From Glandiceps talaboti (lineage: Eukaryota > Hemichordata > Enteropneusta > Spengelidae): a stretch of DNA of 64,000 nt. Shown here piece after piece: positions 1 through 10,737 of the stretch. The notes under the pieces are model-generated. The model did not search any database. It worked only from the letters and a program-made list of their open reading frames with translations, and was not told the DNA's origin. Position 1 is the stretch's first letter; each line of letters begins with the position of its first letter. The stretch covers positions 24,321,225 through 24,385,224 of the forward strand of contig NC_135555.1 in assembly GCF_964340395.1 (NCBI RefSeq), given 5' to 3'. A program made the position numbers and the translations under genes.

Positions 1-1104
1 TTTGGTCCGCACCCTAAGATTAATTAGATTTGATGTATCGTGTATTTATGCTTTAAAAAATGCGTTTAACAAAAGGTGATGCAATACTGTTGAAAATGTA
101 CGGTATTAGTAAGTTATTGTTCCTAATAATATTTATTTATTGTGAACGTCCGAGTTGGAGAAAAGTATTACTATTTTTACCCATTTCAAATGAAACCTGT
201 AGTCCTTCTAACATATAGTTCATAAAACGTTATTGGCAGCAGAAAGTGTTGTAATTGGCCTTTCAAAAAGTGAATAATACGAAAAACTCGGCAATATGAG
301 GTAATGACACTCCCAATTTGAGCGAGGGTACTGTATTCTCAATTTCCAGTTTGCAGTCTGAAATGGCCTATAGGAATGCGAGTATACTATATGAGATGAT
401 ACTCAACTTCGACGTATATGCATTGTAATCGACTTTAGTATATAATCCTGTAGCTGAGGGGCGACATCAATAGTTCAATTAATGTACGATAAAGAACTAA
501 ATTCTTATACTTAGGACCCCACCACTTGTCTAACTATTAAAATTTGCAAAAATTGCAAATGTTTTAGACAGCACAATCAATTTAAATCGATATGTAGTAG
601 CATGTAGTGCTATGACTACAAAACCGGTATGTATTGTCGGAAAAATAGTTATTTTCTTGACACTTTATTTTAGTGCCATGCATTTAATATAGCAAAGATT
701 CTTTCATTTCTTAATTTTACATCTTGTTAGAAATATTTGTATTTAGGGGTACAAAACAGATCCATTAAAGACTAAGATCGTTTTTGTAGGATGAGAACCA
801 AAATGGTTCAAACCCCCACCCCACCTCAAAGTAAAAGAATTTAGTTTAGTTTTTTTATCCCCATTGAACAATTGATCTCGCCAATAAGGTAGCGATGTGC
901 AAAGCTGAATTCTCCCAATGAATTACCCTACATACAGTTGTCATGTACTGCTCTCGAAATATAGAGAAAAAAATCCAAATGAAGAAATCCATCATTTCTA
1001 ATTTTTTTTTTAATTACTAAAATAAGAGATCGAAACGGAATGACAGTCCATAGAGGGGTGTTACTGAACTAGGCATACCTTCTTTACTTATTACACAATG
1101 TTAC
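1..1104. other. P450 intron / left edge, no exon seen
   Basis: On the minus strand this is the intron after P450 exon 2. I looked for the later exons, with the ExxR motif and the FxxGxRxCxG haem loop, and saw none, so they should lie beyond the left edge. The segment near 470-515 resembles 24325-24365 (both contain atcaatagttcaat and actaaattctt), so a dispersed repeat touches this stretch. Nothing else is recognisable. Confidence 0.5.
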
Positions 1105-1742
1105 CTTTCTCTGCGAGTCTTTATTAATCGCTACATACAAGAACATCCAGAGCAAAGTTGCAGACGTGGTTTCACTGCCAGCTTCGAACAGATCTAGAAC
1201 TGCCCGCCACAGATATCTTTCGCAGAATACTTGCGGCTTATTGTCAGCTTTCTCGCGTTCTTTCTGGTTTTCTATGAGATATAGATCAATTATATCACGA
1301 GGTGAATTTCTGTCCAATGTTTTCTTGTGATCTGATATCATTCCCTTCATCTTCGTTCTCAAAAATGTAACCATATGTTTGACTTTCTTGTACATAAATG
1401 GTATGTCACACACAAATGGCAAGAAGTTTCCGATCGAAGTTGGTCCAATTTCACGAACAATGTCTACCGCGACACGCACTATTTCCTGGAAATCAGCATC
1501 GTTATACTCGAATCGTGCGCCGAAAATAGACGAACATGTAATATTTGTCACTGCATTCATTGTAGCAGTTTCCGGACAAAATGGCTGACCACACTTTTGT
1601 TTGACAGTATTCAAATAATACATTATTTCTTCCTGTACTTTAGCTTCAAGGGTTGATCTAACATTAAAATATCGGTAAGCATTCAACATAAAACGCCTTC
1701 GTGCTTTCCATGCCAGTCCATGTCGTTCAAAAAACAAACTTC
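1105..1742 (-). CDS. Cytochrome P450, clan 2 (CYP2-like), exon 2
   Basis: This exon encodes residues 132-344 of a microsomal P450 mono-oxygenase. It opens with the C-helix region (FFERHGLAWKARRRF), in which the W and R residues are those that contact haem propionates in the family. It ends just after the I-helix oxygen-activation motif AGSETT (about residues 319-324). The acceptor is a pyrimidine tract plus CAG before 1742 and the donor is AAAG/GTAAC after 1105. The entry phase (1) matches the donor of the exon at 3096-3489. One long exon covers what is split over several exons in vertebrate CYP2 genes. The haem-cysteine part is missing because the window ends. The substrate cannot be inferred. 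Confidence 0.9.
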
Positions 1743-2213
1743 CTGGAAAAAAGTCAAACATGTAACTATACTACTATCTCAGAACTATTCAACGTCGTTA
1801 ATGATTTTCGAATTGCTGTTGGATGTAGTAGATTGCATTGTGCAAATCTTGTCACCCTGTAATCAAGTAATGCAAAATCATGCAAGTCATAATGCATGCC
1901 ATACCACGTACCTTATTGTGAGAACAATTTAAACAGCGCCAAATCATTTCAATAGTTTGTGTCTATCAAAGTAAACGGATTCGATACCTCGATTGCCAGA
2001 GTACAGAGAATAAGATAAAATAATAAGAGTATGTTTCCCATGATATGGCCTAAGAGAATGGGATAGATAGGCCGGGATTTGATTTACTTTGATTTAAATT
2101 TATTTTATTTTATCTTTACATTTTAATTGTTTTTCTTTTTGTACAATATTGCTTCGACCCTTAGATAAAATCAATCAGAATTTCTGTGATAGTTTGATGA
2201 AATATGTACAAAC

Positions 2214-2541
2214 ATGAAAGGGGAGAGAAAACAGACATGACAGGGGGGAGAAAACAGACACGGCAGGGCAGGGCAGAGAAAACAGACATGACGGGGAGAG
2301 AAAACAGACATGACAGGGGAGAGAAAACAGACATGACAGGGGAGAGAAAACAGACATGACAGGGGAGAGAAAACAGACATGACAGGGGGGAGAAAACAGA
2401 CATGACAGGGGAGAGAAAACAGACATGACAGGGGAGAGAAAACAGACATGACAGGGGAGAGAAAACAGACATGACATGGGAGAGAAAACAGACATGACAT
2501 GGGAGAGAAAACAGACATGACAGGGGAGAGAAAACAGACAT
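2214..2541. repeat. 23-bp minisatellite in P450 intron 1
   Basis: About 14 tandem copies of a purine-rich 23-bp unit (acatgacaggggagagaaaa plus cag), with variants that gain or lose a G. Because 23 is not a multiple of 3, every frame of the complement reads open with the same 23-residue peptide repeat, so the long reading frames here are an artefact. Confidence 0.95.
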
Positions 2542-3095
2542 ATAAATTATGAAGGTCAAAGAGATAAAGAATTTCTTATCACTGTGTTGTATGCAAATGT
2601 TTTAAACTAGGGTGGTCGGAGTATCGGAAACTTACATTTTTTTAGTTTGCGTAAGTGAATATACATCACGATGTGATAAAAATCTTTACTTTTACAGACA
2701 AGTAATAATTGTCATTCATATATATACTGATATGACAGAAAATGTTCAGTTAAAAATCCCTTTATTAAAATCTAGGCGTATTTCTATTCTGTGAGTGAAC
2801 TTTGCGGTGTTTTCTTTGTACACCGTACCACGCTTTATTAAAGGTTCCAGGACCTGTCAATACCTGTATATGGAGGTCGGAGGTAGGAAGGCCTGTGTTT
2901 CGACCTCTATGGTCTTGTAGCTAGAGCTTCACTGTCACGTTGTTTTGAATAATTCTACACACGCTCGCGAACGATTTTGCAAATTTCTCTCGTAGGGACA
3001 AAATCTATTTCTGTAACAACTCTACTAATCCCATTCACAATATTAAAGGACAATTTTACATTAAGGTCACTGAGGTCATGTGACGTCGTACTAAC

Positions 3096-3489
3096 CTCTT
3101 TCTCCCCCAGAGTCTTTGTGTTCTGGGTCACGGATCAGTTTCTCAAAAATGCCGATACTCGGACGATCAGAGAAATCTTCTGCCTGTCGTACGTAAGCCT
3201 GGTAAACTGCGTCGTAACCATGAAGAATAATGGCCGTAGTTGGGCCAAATTTTAACGTAAACACACTGCCATACTTGGCAGCCATTTTGTCAAAGTCCAA
3301 ATACATATGTTCGGAGAGACTCAAAAGGTTTCCGAGCAGGGGCCAGCCAAAGGGTCCCGGCGGGAGGTTGTTCGGTCGACGGCACAAATAGAATGTCGTT
3401 AGAAATACTCCCAGAAATATCAAAGATGTTGTTAGATCAAGAAATGAAAACAATTCTTGCAATTTCTCAGCTGACGTTTCAACCGACAT
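3096..3489 (-). CDS. Cytochrome P450, clan 2 (CYP2-like), exon 1
   Basis: First coding exon of the P450, residues 1-131. From the start MSVETSAEKL there is one N-terminal membrane anchor (about residues 19-35, LTTSLIFLGVFLTTFYL), a short basic stop (CRRP), and the proline-rich hinge PPGPFGWPLLGN (43-54). This is the usual layout of ER-anchored P450s. The B/B' region follows (DFSDRPSIGIFEKL). The donor is AGAG/GTTAGT at 3096, in phase 1. The methionine at 3489 is preferred over an in-frame one at 3600, because the extra 37 residues would precede the anchor and look unlike the family. Intron 1 (1743-3095) holds the 23-bp minisatellite. Confidence 0.9.
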
Positions 3490-3611
3490 TGTGTTCGAAC
3501 CTGGCTGTATCCTCACTCCAACGTACACTGGGAACTGTTCAAACGGTGAGTTGACCCTCGGACCACTAACATTTTTGTAGTCTGAGGTTGACCTTAGCAT
3601 GTCAAAGATAA

Positions 3612-3770
3612 GGCCTAAAAATAATTGTTTGGTTCCAGTTACCCGACCCCCACCGAGCTTTTCGCTGCTGACCCTAAACTTTTTTCGAGAAAAAAATAAA
3701 TAAAATCGAAAAAAAAGTGTGAAGTCTCACGAGAAATAGTGGATGCGGAACCTGACATCTATGGGAAGCC
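3612..3770 (+). mobile_element. MITE-like element, family C, 5' part
   Basis: The sequence starts ggcctaaaaataattgtttgg directly after TAA (3609-3611). It is collinear with 21789-21950 through landmarks such as gttacccgacccc, ctttttttc, agaaatagtggatg and aactgacat. The full-length copy at 21789-22163 has matching inverted ends and TAA on both sides. Here the right end is missing. Confidence 0.7.
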
Positions 3771-3952
3771 GTTCAGGCCAAAAGTATTTTTTTATTTTAG
3801 CTATAGTATTTTATATTTTTCGTACTTACAAACTAATTTTAACCGTTTGTGTACTTTTATTCCATGGTTACATTATTTTAATTGAAATAGGTTTTCATTT
3901 ATTTGAGAATATTGTTTTATTTTTCGTCAAACCGGAATTTTTTACAGTATAC

Positions 3953-4776
3953 ATATAGCTAGGTTGACTGGGTCACTATCATGGTTCAAAGTTTGCCATT
4001 ATACATACAGCTGGGTTGACTGGGTCACTATCATGGTTCAAAGTTTGCCAGTATACATACAGCTGGGTTGACTGGGTAACTATCATGGTTCAAAGTTTGC
4101 CAGTATACATACAGCTGGGTTGACTGGGTCACTATCATGGTTCAAAGTTTGCCAGTATACATACAGCTGGGTTGACTGGGTAACTATCATGGTTCAAAGT
4201 TTGCCAGTATACATACAGCTGGGTTGACTTGGTCACTATCATGGTTCAAAGTTTGCCATTATACATACAGCTGGGTTGACTGGGTCACTATCATGGTTCA
4301 CAGTTTGCCAGTATACATATAGCTGGGTTGACTGGGTAACTATCATGGTTCAAAGTTTGCCAGTATACATACAGCTGGGTTGACTGGGTAACTATCATGG
4401 TTCAAAGTTTGCCAGTATACATACAGCTGGGTTGACTGGGTCACTATCATGGTTCAAAGTTTGCCAGTATACATACAGCTGGGTTGACTGGGTAACTATC
4501 ATGGTTCAAAGTTTGCCAGTATACATACAGCTGGGTTGACTGGGTCACTATCATGGTTCAAAGTTTGCCAGTATACATATAGCTAGGTTGACTGGGTCAC
4601 TATCATGGTTCAAAGTTTTCCAGTATACATACAGCTGGGTTGACTGGGTCACTATCATGGTTCAAAGTTTGCCAGTATACATATAGCTAGGTTGACTGAG
4701 TCACTATCATGGTTCAAAGTTTGCCATTATACATATAGCTAGGTTGACTGGGTCACTATCATGGTTCAAAGTTGCC
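3953..4776. repeat. 52-bp minisatellite related to the SINE core
   Basis: About 16 tandem 52-bp units containing ggttgactgggtcactatca and tggttcaaagtttgcc, varying mainly at g/a in the 'gggtCac/gggtAac' position. The complement of the unit aligns over some 45 bases with the middle of the SINE at 6226-6588 (ttgaacca, agtcaacccagctgtat). The array therefore appears to have arisen from a SINE copy. Confidence 0.95.
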
Positions 4777-4899
4777 CAACGACTTTAACCATTGAGAAAC
4801 AAACGACAGCTTTCTCTTTCCACTTGTTTTCATGAGAACTCACGTTATACAAATCTGACTTCCTTTATGACTATGTACAAACAATTCGCATTCCCCTTT

Positions 4900-5405
4900 G
4901 TACCGTAATATCAAGACATGTCAGTCAAAGGTTCCACGTAGTGAATCAATATATTAGTTGTGCTGTAAGTAGAGGAGTTGGTCTTACAGGAGTTAAGGAG
5001 AACAATGTGATATTGGGGATAATGTGGTGGGATGAAGATGTTGACCTCGGTTCCAACAATGTCAATTGTACGCCCATGTAAATATGGAAATTCTGGCTTT
5101 CAGCTAAGCCAATTAGATCCAAAACAAATATCTATAAATGTTGTGCCTTCACATATATTCACTGTGGTAGTAGTAGAGGAAAACAGCCACCTTTAAAATT
5201 ATCAAAATGGTGGGAGTGGCAGGATATTGATTCGTAGACTCGTTTCCTTTTTTAACGTATGACAGCTTTTAACCCAACAAAAATATTTTTGTACGGACCC
5301 GGGGAACCTCATGTTTTATAGAAAGGGAATTGAGAGAGGGTCATTTTCTAAAAAAAACCACGGAATAGAAGGAGGGTCACACAGGCTGAGCTTGTAATTA
5401 CTGAA
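4900..5405 (+). mobile_element. MITE-like element, family B, degenerate copy
   Basis: The stretch resembles 35515-35800 in direct orientation (gtgaatcaat, taatgtggtgg, gatgttgacct, ttcagct..gccaatt.agatcc). It finishes with gcttgtaattactgaaggct, the terminal sequence of the element at 40200-41053. The ends are degraded and no clear target duplication is seen. Confidence 0.55.
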
Positions 5406-5594
5406 GGCTAGAGGCTTAGAGTGCATGATATTGACATTATAATAAATACTACCTATATGTTGTCGACACGTTCTCAAGAAATTGCAGCATGAAAACGAAT
5501 AATAATAATCGCTAGAAACAAACAAATATATTGGAATTAGCTTGTCTGGTTAGAAATGAAGGTATAGTAGAATGAGACAGGAAGGCAGGTAGGC

Positions 5595-5700
5595 GAACAG
5601 ACAGACAGACAGACAGTCAGGCTGGCTGGCTGGCAGACAGATAGATAGACAGACAGACAGGCACGTACGTACGCACAGACACATACACAGTCTCACAGAT

Positions 5701-5737
<37 letters not shown>
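5595..5737. repeat. ACAG-rich microsatellite
   Basis: Two (acag)n blocks separated by gctggctggctgg, atagatagatag and acgtacgtacg runs. Low-complexity DNA with spurious reading frames (Leu/Ser/Cys-rich on the complement). Confidence 0.9.
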
Positions 5738-6040
5738 AAAAAGTACATCTTAGATGTACAAAAGGCAAATGCTAAAAACAACAAGGCAGCCACACATTCC
5801 CTTCCTTGTACAATTTATTACCCGAGTAGCAGAAAGTAAAAAGTGTACATCAGCTTGGTAGGTCAAATGAATACACAGGTTATAACACACAAACTCAATG
5901 CTAAAAACATATTTTCATCAATTTACTTCAAAACATTGACATCGTTATCCATTTACCGCAGCGAAGGGTAATTATCAATCTAATCCTTGCAATGAATATT
6001 TGTAAGAAAAACTGCTACCATATAGCAAATACTACTATTA

Positions 6041-6189
6041 TTAATTCTTGTTTGGGCAATTTACATCTTCATCGCTTTCATCAAAACAGTCCTTCTTTCC
6101 ATTGCGACACGTTTCTATGCCAACGCACATCCCATCTCCACATTCGTGGTAGTCAAGACCTTTGCCTATGAAGTCGCTCTGACAGTTTG
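6041..6189 (-). CDS. Secreted two-LDLa protein 'B', exon 3 (last)
   Basis: Encodes the second LDLa module and the C terminus, ending CPNKN then TAA. The module has six cysteines and the calcium-site pattern CRNGKKDCFDESDED, in which the acidic residues and DESDE correspond to the conserved Ca2+-binding corner of LDLa repeats. The acceptor is gttacag before 6189. Entry is in phase 1, which fits the exon at 15033-15209 across an 8.8-kb intron. Confidence 0.82.
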
Positions 6190-6225
6190 CTGTAACGATA
6201 AAAATCAATATATTACATGTGGAGT

Positions 6226-6588
6226 CATGATGGGTGAATGGTTAGCGTGACCGGCTTGGAATCTACAGGTTGTAGGTTCGAGCCCTGTCGCTGCCTGCTG
6301 TTTGTTTCTGAGTGGCTAAAGTCCTTGGGCAAGATTTGAACCACGACTGTGCTTCAGTCAACCCAGCTGTATAATTGGGGACCTGGTAGGATGTATGTTG
6401 CAATGTGAAGGCTTTAATCCTATGCGCTGAAATGGCTGCAATGGATTGTATGCTCCCCGGGGAGTTGAGGAAGACTAAAGGGCCGTTGTGCCGTTCTGAT
6501 CCAAGCCAGGGGTAATAAATTGTAAAGCGCTTTGAGCACGGTGTGGGAAAGCGCTATATAAGAAACCAACATTATTATTATTATTATA
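6226..6588 (+). mobile_element. tRNA-derived SINE
   Basis: The head has a Pol III A-box-like stretch (tagcgtgaccgg) and B box (ggttcgagccc) in tRNA-like spacing. A conserved body follows (cagtcaacccagctgtat; cctggtagga; gctgcaatggatt). The tail reads aaagcgctatataagaaacc and then (att)n. A second, inverted copy lies at 22720-23050. The gcgctatataa tail also ends the LINE at 59370-59790, so that LINE class may supply the mobilising enzyme. The element lies in the long intron of LDLa gene B. Confidence 0.88.
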
Positions 6589-7729
6589 TTGACTTTGACT
6601 TTTACACTATGAACAACTTTCGTGCCTCAAACAAATAAAATTCAATGTTTTGTTAACAGTATGATTCAATTCGTGAAATTTGTAATTTCATTATTACACT
6701 AAAAATTGATGACAATACTTTCACATGCAATCATTAAATTTTCGACAGATTTACTGAACTCAGTGGGCGAAACAAAAGACTATCTTGTTTATCTTTATCG
6801 TTTGACACTGAGGGCGTTAGAGCTTCAAATGCATAAACACGACGCCAGCCTTACAAATCGTTACTTTATTGTTTTGGAAAAAATATTTTTCAGAGAGTAC
6901 AATTAAAGTACAATGTAAAGAAAAAAAGTGAGTTTGTAAACCTTTTTCAAACTCATGTGATCTAATAAGCGCATCCGAATGTTGAATTGATAAATATTTT
7001 ACTCACTAAGTAGATTTGTCTGCATATATGGTTGGAATTGAAGTTAGGGAACAAGTAGAATTTATGGCGGGGGGGGGGGGAGCTGAGGAGAACATATTTT
7101 GGTTTAAACACTGCCCTATATAAATAGGATTATGGCTAATCTATGCAAATGCGGGAAATTCAAACTGCTGTACAGAGCACTAGCTTCTGGGTCTTGTTTT
7201 CAGCACTTGTTCTATACTCCGAGAAACACATAGGTCATGAATCATGTACAAATTGTTTGTGAATGTCGTAGGATGGTAACTTGATACACAAATTAGTTGA
7301 AAATCAATCTGTTTGTTTCATACAATGTAAAACCCTTTCAAAATGAGACAAATTCTCCTGCAAACAGCTGTTTAGATTGTGTGTCACTCGGGATTTTTCA
7401 AATATGCAACATTTGCATGTGAACAACCCAGATTATATTTTGGTGATTACTTGCTAGTGAGTCACCACAAGTGCTCCACCTCCAAAACATACAGTCAGTC
7501 AGTCACGTGCAAAATAGGGTGCCAGGCACAGGCAGTCATGCCTTTAAAACATTTCGCAGCCCCCCCCCCCCCCTAAAATCCTAAATCAACCCAATACTTT
7601 TCAGAGACCCCAGGCAACACAGAGTTTTATGTTTTGGTCTATGGATGGAATGCTTGGTCTGATGAGAATTCGAAGGGTATGTGGGAATAGTATTTCTGTC
7701 TGGCAAAGCGCTTATTATCTACATAAGAA
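6589..7729. other. Intronic, no gene seen
   Basis: AT-rich intron of LDLa gene B with a G10 run near 7070 and a C15 run near 7560. Short reading frames here show no recognisable features. Confidence 0.5.
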
Positions 7730-8100
7730 TGTGCAACAGTATGTTGGGGTGGCATAACCAAAGCGTTATTGATGCACTTGGAAGGGGTTCAGAGAGGTGC
7801 AACGAAATATCTAATGCAATGATTGTAGTGATCATATCACATATAAACATCATCTTCTAAAGCTTGGATTTGCTTCAACTTACTTACAGAAGGGAATTGA
7901 TTTATTCTAAATAGTTTGAATGGTAAATATGATGTCAACGTATAGGCACAGAGACATTTTAAAACTGAGAATTTTAGATATCTACTTTTAGAAAATTTAT
8001 TTGGAACTCCTTCATATTTGATATTTCACTTGCGATTACAAATTAAAAATCATTTGAAGAATTGTAATACTCAGATTGCCATGAGCTATGCGTGAACAAG
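7730..8100 (+). pseudogene. Degenerate non-LTR retrotransposon RT C-terminus
   Basis: One frame reads LEGVQRGATKYL, the usual 'LE.VQRRATK' signature near the C-terminus of CR1/L2/Jockey-type polymerases. It is followed in shifted frames by a YKHH...LKLGF-like stretch and KNHLKNCNTQI. Several stops and frameshifts show that it is dead. Confidence 0.5.
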
Positions 8101-8104
8101 TTTG

Positions 8105-10035
8105 ATTATGGAAATCCCTGTACCTGGGTGTCAGGTTGTCATTGTACAAAATCCTAGTACCTGGATGTCAGTCTGTCATTGTACAAAATCCTTGTACCTG
8201 GGTGTTAGTCTGTCACTGTACAAAATCCCTGTACCTGGGTGTTAGTCTGTCACTGTACAAAATCCCTGTACCTGGGTGTTAGTCTGTCATTGTACAAAAT
8301 CCCTGTACCTGGGTGTTAGTCTGTCATTGTACAAAATCCCTGTACCTGGGTGTTAGTCTGTCACTGTACAAAATCCCTGTACCTGAGTGTTAGTCTGTCA
8401 TTGTACAAATAAATCCCTGTACCTGGGTGTTAGTCTGTCATTGTACAAAATCCCTGTACCTGGGTGTTAGTCTGTCACTGTACAAAATCCCTGTACCTGG
8501 GTGTTAGTCTGTCACTGTACAAAATCCCTGTACCTGGATGTCAGTCTGTCATTGTACAAAATCCCTGTACCTGGGTGTTAGTCTGTCACTGTACAAAATC
8601 CCTGTACCTGGGTGTTAGTCTGTCAATGTACAAAATCCCTGTACCTGGGTGTTAGTCTGTCATTGTACAAAATCCCTGTACCTGGGTGTTAGTCTGTCAT
8701 TGTACAAAATCCCTGTACCTGGGTGTTAGTCTGTCATTGTACAAAATCCCTGTACCTGGGTGTCAGTTTGTCACTGTACAAAATCCCTGTACCTGGGTGT
8801 CAGTTTGTCATTGTACAAAATCCCTGTACCTGGGTGTTAGTCTGTCATTGTACAAAATCCCTGTACCTGGGTGTTAGTCTGTCATTGTACAAAATCCCTG
8901 TACCTGGGTGTCAGTTTGTCATTGTACAAAATCCCTGTACCTGGGTGTTAGTCTGTCATTGTACAAAATCCCTGTACCTGGGTGTTAGTCTGTCATTGTA
9001 CAAAATCCCTGTACCTGGGTGTCAGTTTGTCATTGTACAAAATCCCTGTACCTGGGTGTTAGTCTGTCATTGTACAAAATCCCTGTACCTGGGTGTTAGT
9101 CTGTCATTGTACAAAATCCCTGTACCTGGGTGTTAGTCTGTCACTGTACAAAATCCCTGTACCTGGGTGTCAGTTTGTCATTGTACAAAATCCTGTACCT
9201 GGGTGTTAGTCTGTCATTGTACAAAATCCCTGTACCTGGGTGTTAGTCTGTCACTGTACAAAATCCCTGTACCTGGGTGTTCGTCTGTCACTGTACAAAA
9301 TCCCTCTACCTTGGTGTCAGTTTGTCATTGTACAAAATCCTGTACCTGGGTGTTAGTCTGTCATTGTACAAAATCCCTGTACCTGGGTGTTAGTCTGTCA
9401 CTGTACAAAATCCCTGTACCTGGGTGTTCGTCTGTCACTGTACAAAATCCCTCTACCTTGGTGTCAGTTTGTCATTGTACAAAATCCTGTACCTGGGTGT
9501 TAGTCTGTCATTGTACAAAATCCCTGTACCTGGGTGTTAGTCTGTCACTGTACAAAATCCCTCTACCTTGGTGTCAGTTTGTCATTGTACAAAATCCTGT
9601 ACCTGGGTGTTAGTCTGTCACTGTACAAAATCCCTCTACCTTGGTGTCAGTTTGTCATTGTACAAAATCCTGTACCTGGGTGTTAGTCTGTCATTGTACA
9701 AAATCCCTCTACCTGGGTGTCAGTTTGTCATTGTACAAAATCCCTGTACCTGGGTGTCAGTTTGTCATTGTACAAAATCCCTGTACCTGGGTGTTAGTCT
9801 GTCATTGTACAAAATCCCTCTACCTGGGTGTTAGTCTGTCATTGTACAAAATCCCTGTACCTGGGTGTTAGTCTGTCACTGTACAAAATCCCTGTACCTG
9901 GGTGTTAGTCTGTCATTGTACAAAATCCCTGTACCTGGGTGTTAGTCTGTCACTGTACAAAATCCCTGTACCTGGGTGTTAGTCTGTCAATGTACAAAAT
10001 CCCTGTACCTGGGTGTTCGTCTGTCACTGTACAAT
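8105..10035. repeat. 37-bp minisatellite
   Basis: About 52 tandem copies of a 37-bp unit (ggtgttagtctgtcattgta plus caaaatccctgtacctg). Variants: Ttagtc/Tcagtt, catt/cact, a one-base deletion ccTg, and a ctctaccTTgg form. From 9190 to about 9700 variants recur as a higher-order block of four units (147 bp). The peptide-repeat reading frames are by-products of the array. Confidence 0.97.
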
Positions 10036-10737
10036 GTAATTTTAGGTGTTTCCGTTTATTTCAAATGCTGCTGTTAAATGCTGTTAAACAATACCAACAA
10101 CAAATATTTGCAAACATTTATACTGACCAGTTTCAAGTCCCTGTGCACTAAAGCTCTTTCAGTGAAACAATGGGAAGGCACTGCAGGAAATTACATCATT
10201 GTTACCAAGAAGCCTTACAATGTCTTGCATGATTTCCTAAACCTTTTTATGATTATTAAACACTTCTCTTTCAACAGAGTAATAAAGCTTAATACCCAAT
10301 GAAAACACAGGGTACGTGATTCATATATTTGCACCATTTTCTTTCTCTCAAACACAAATGGAAAACAGTGTGGTCATATCAGTTCACCCAATCAAACGTT
10401 TTGCCAATTGTATTACTCAAGATCTCAGAGAAAATTGAAAATTGTTTTGTTGATGATCATATTTGTTATGGTTGTCTAATCATTATAATTGACTGTTGCA
10501 GAACTCTGGACTGTTGTTGACAATTACATGTACAATCAAATATGTGTCATCGATAGAATTATGTCACATTGCTAGCAACATATCATAAGTAAAATTATAT
10601 TCAGTAATGACATTGTAATACTAGCCAGATTATTCCAACATTTGCATGATATGTATACTATTGAGTATCAATATCATACTTAAAACTTTTTGAACTTTGC
10701 AATTATAATTGCCCATTTCATGTAGTTGTTCTCAGTT
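10036..10737. other. Intronic, no gene seen
   Basis: AT-rich intron of LDLa gene B between the 37-bp array and the retrotransposon tail. I see no exon, RNA gene or repeat here. Confidence 0.5.

Noticed and set aside
6226-6300. tRNA gene
   Set aside because: The A and B boxes are there, but no cloverleaf 3' half; the sequence continues into a SINE body and tail. Same for 22985-23050.
8105-10035. Direct 37-bp repeats resembling a CRISPR array
   Set aside because: Units abut with no unique spacers, no cas genes, and the DNA is eukaryotic. The same holds for the 31-, 32-, 48- and 51-bp arrays.
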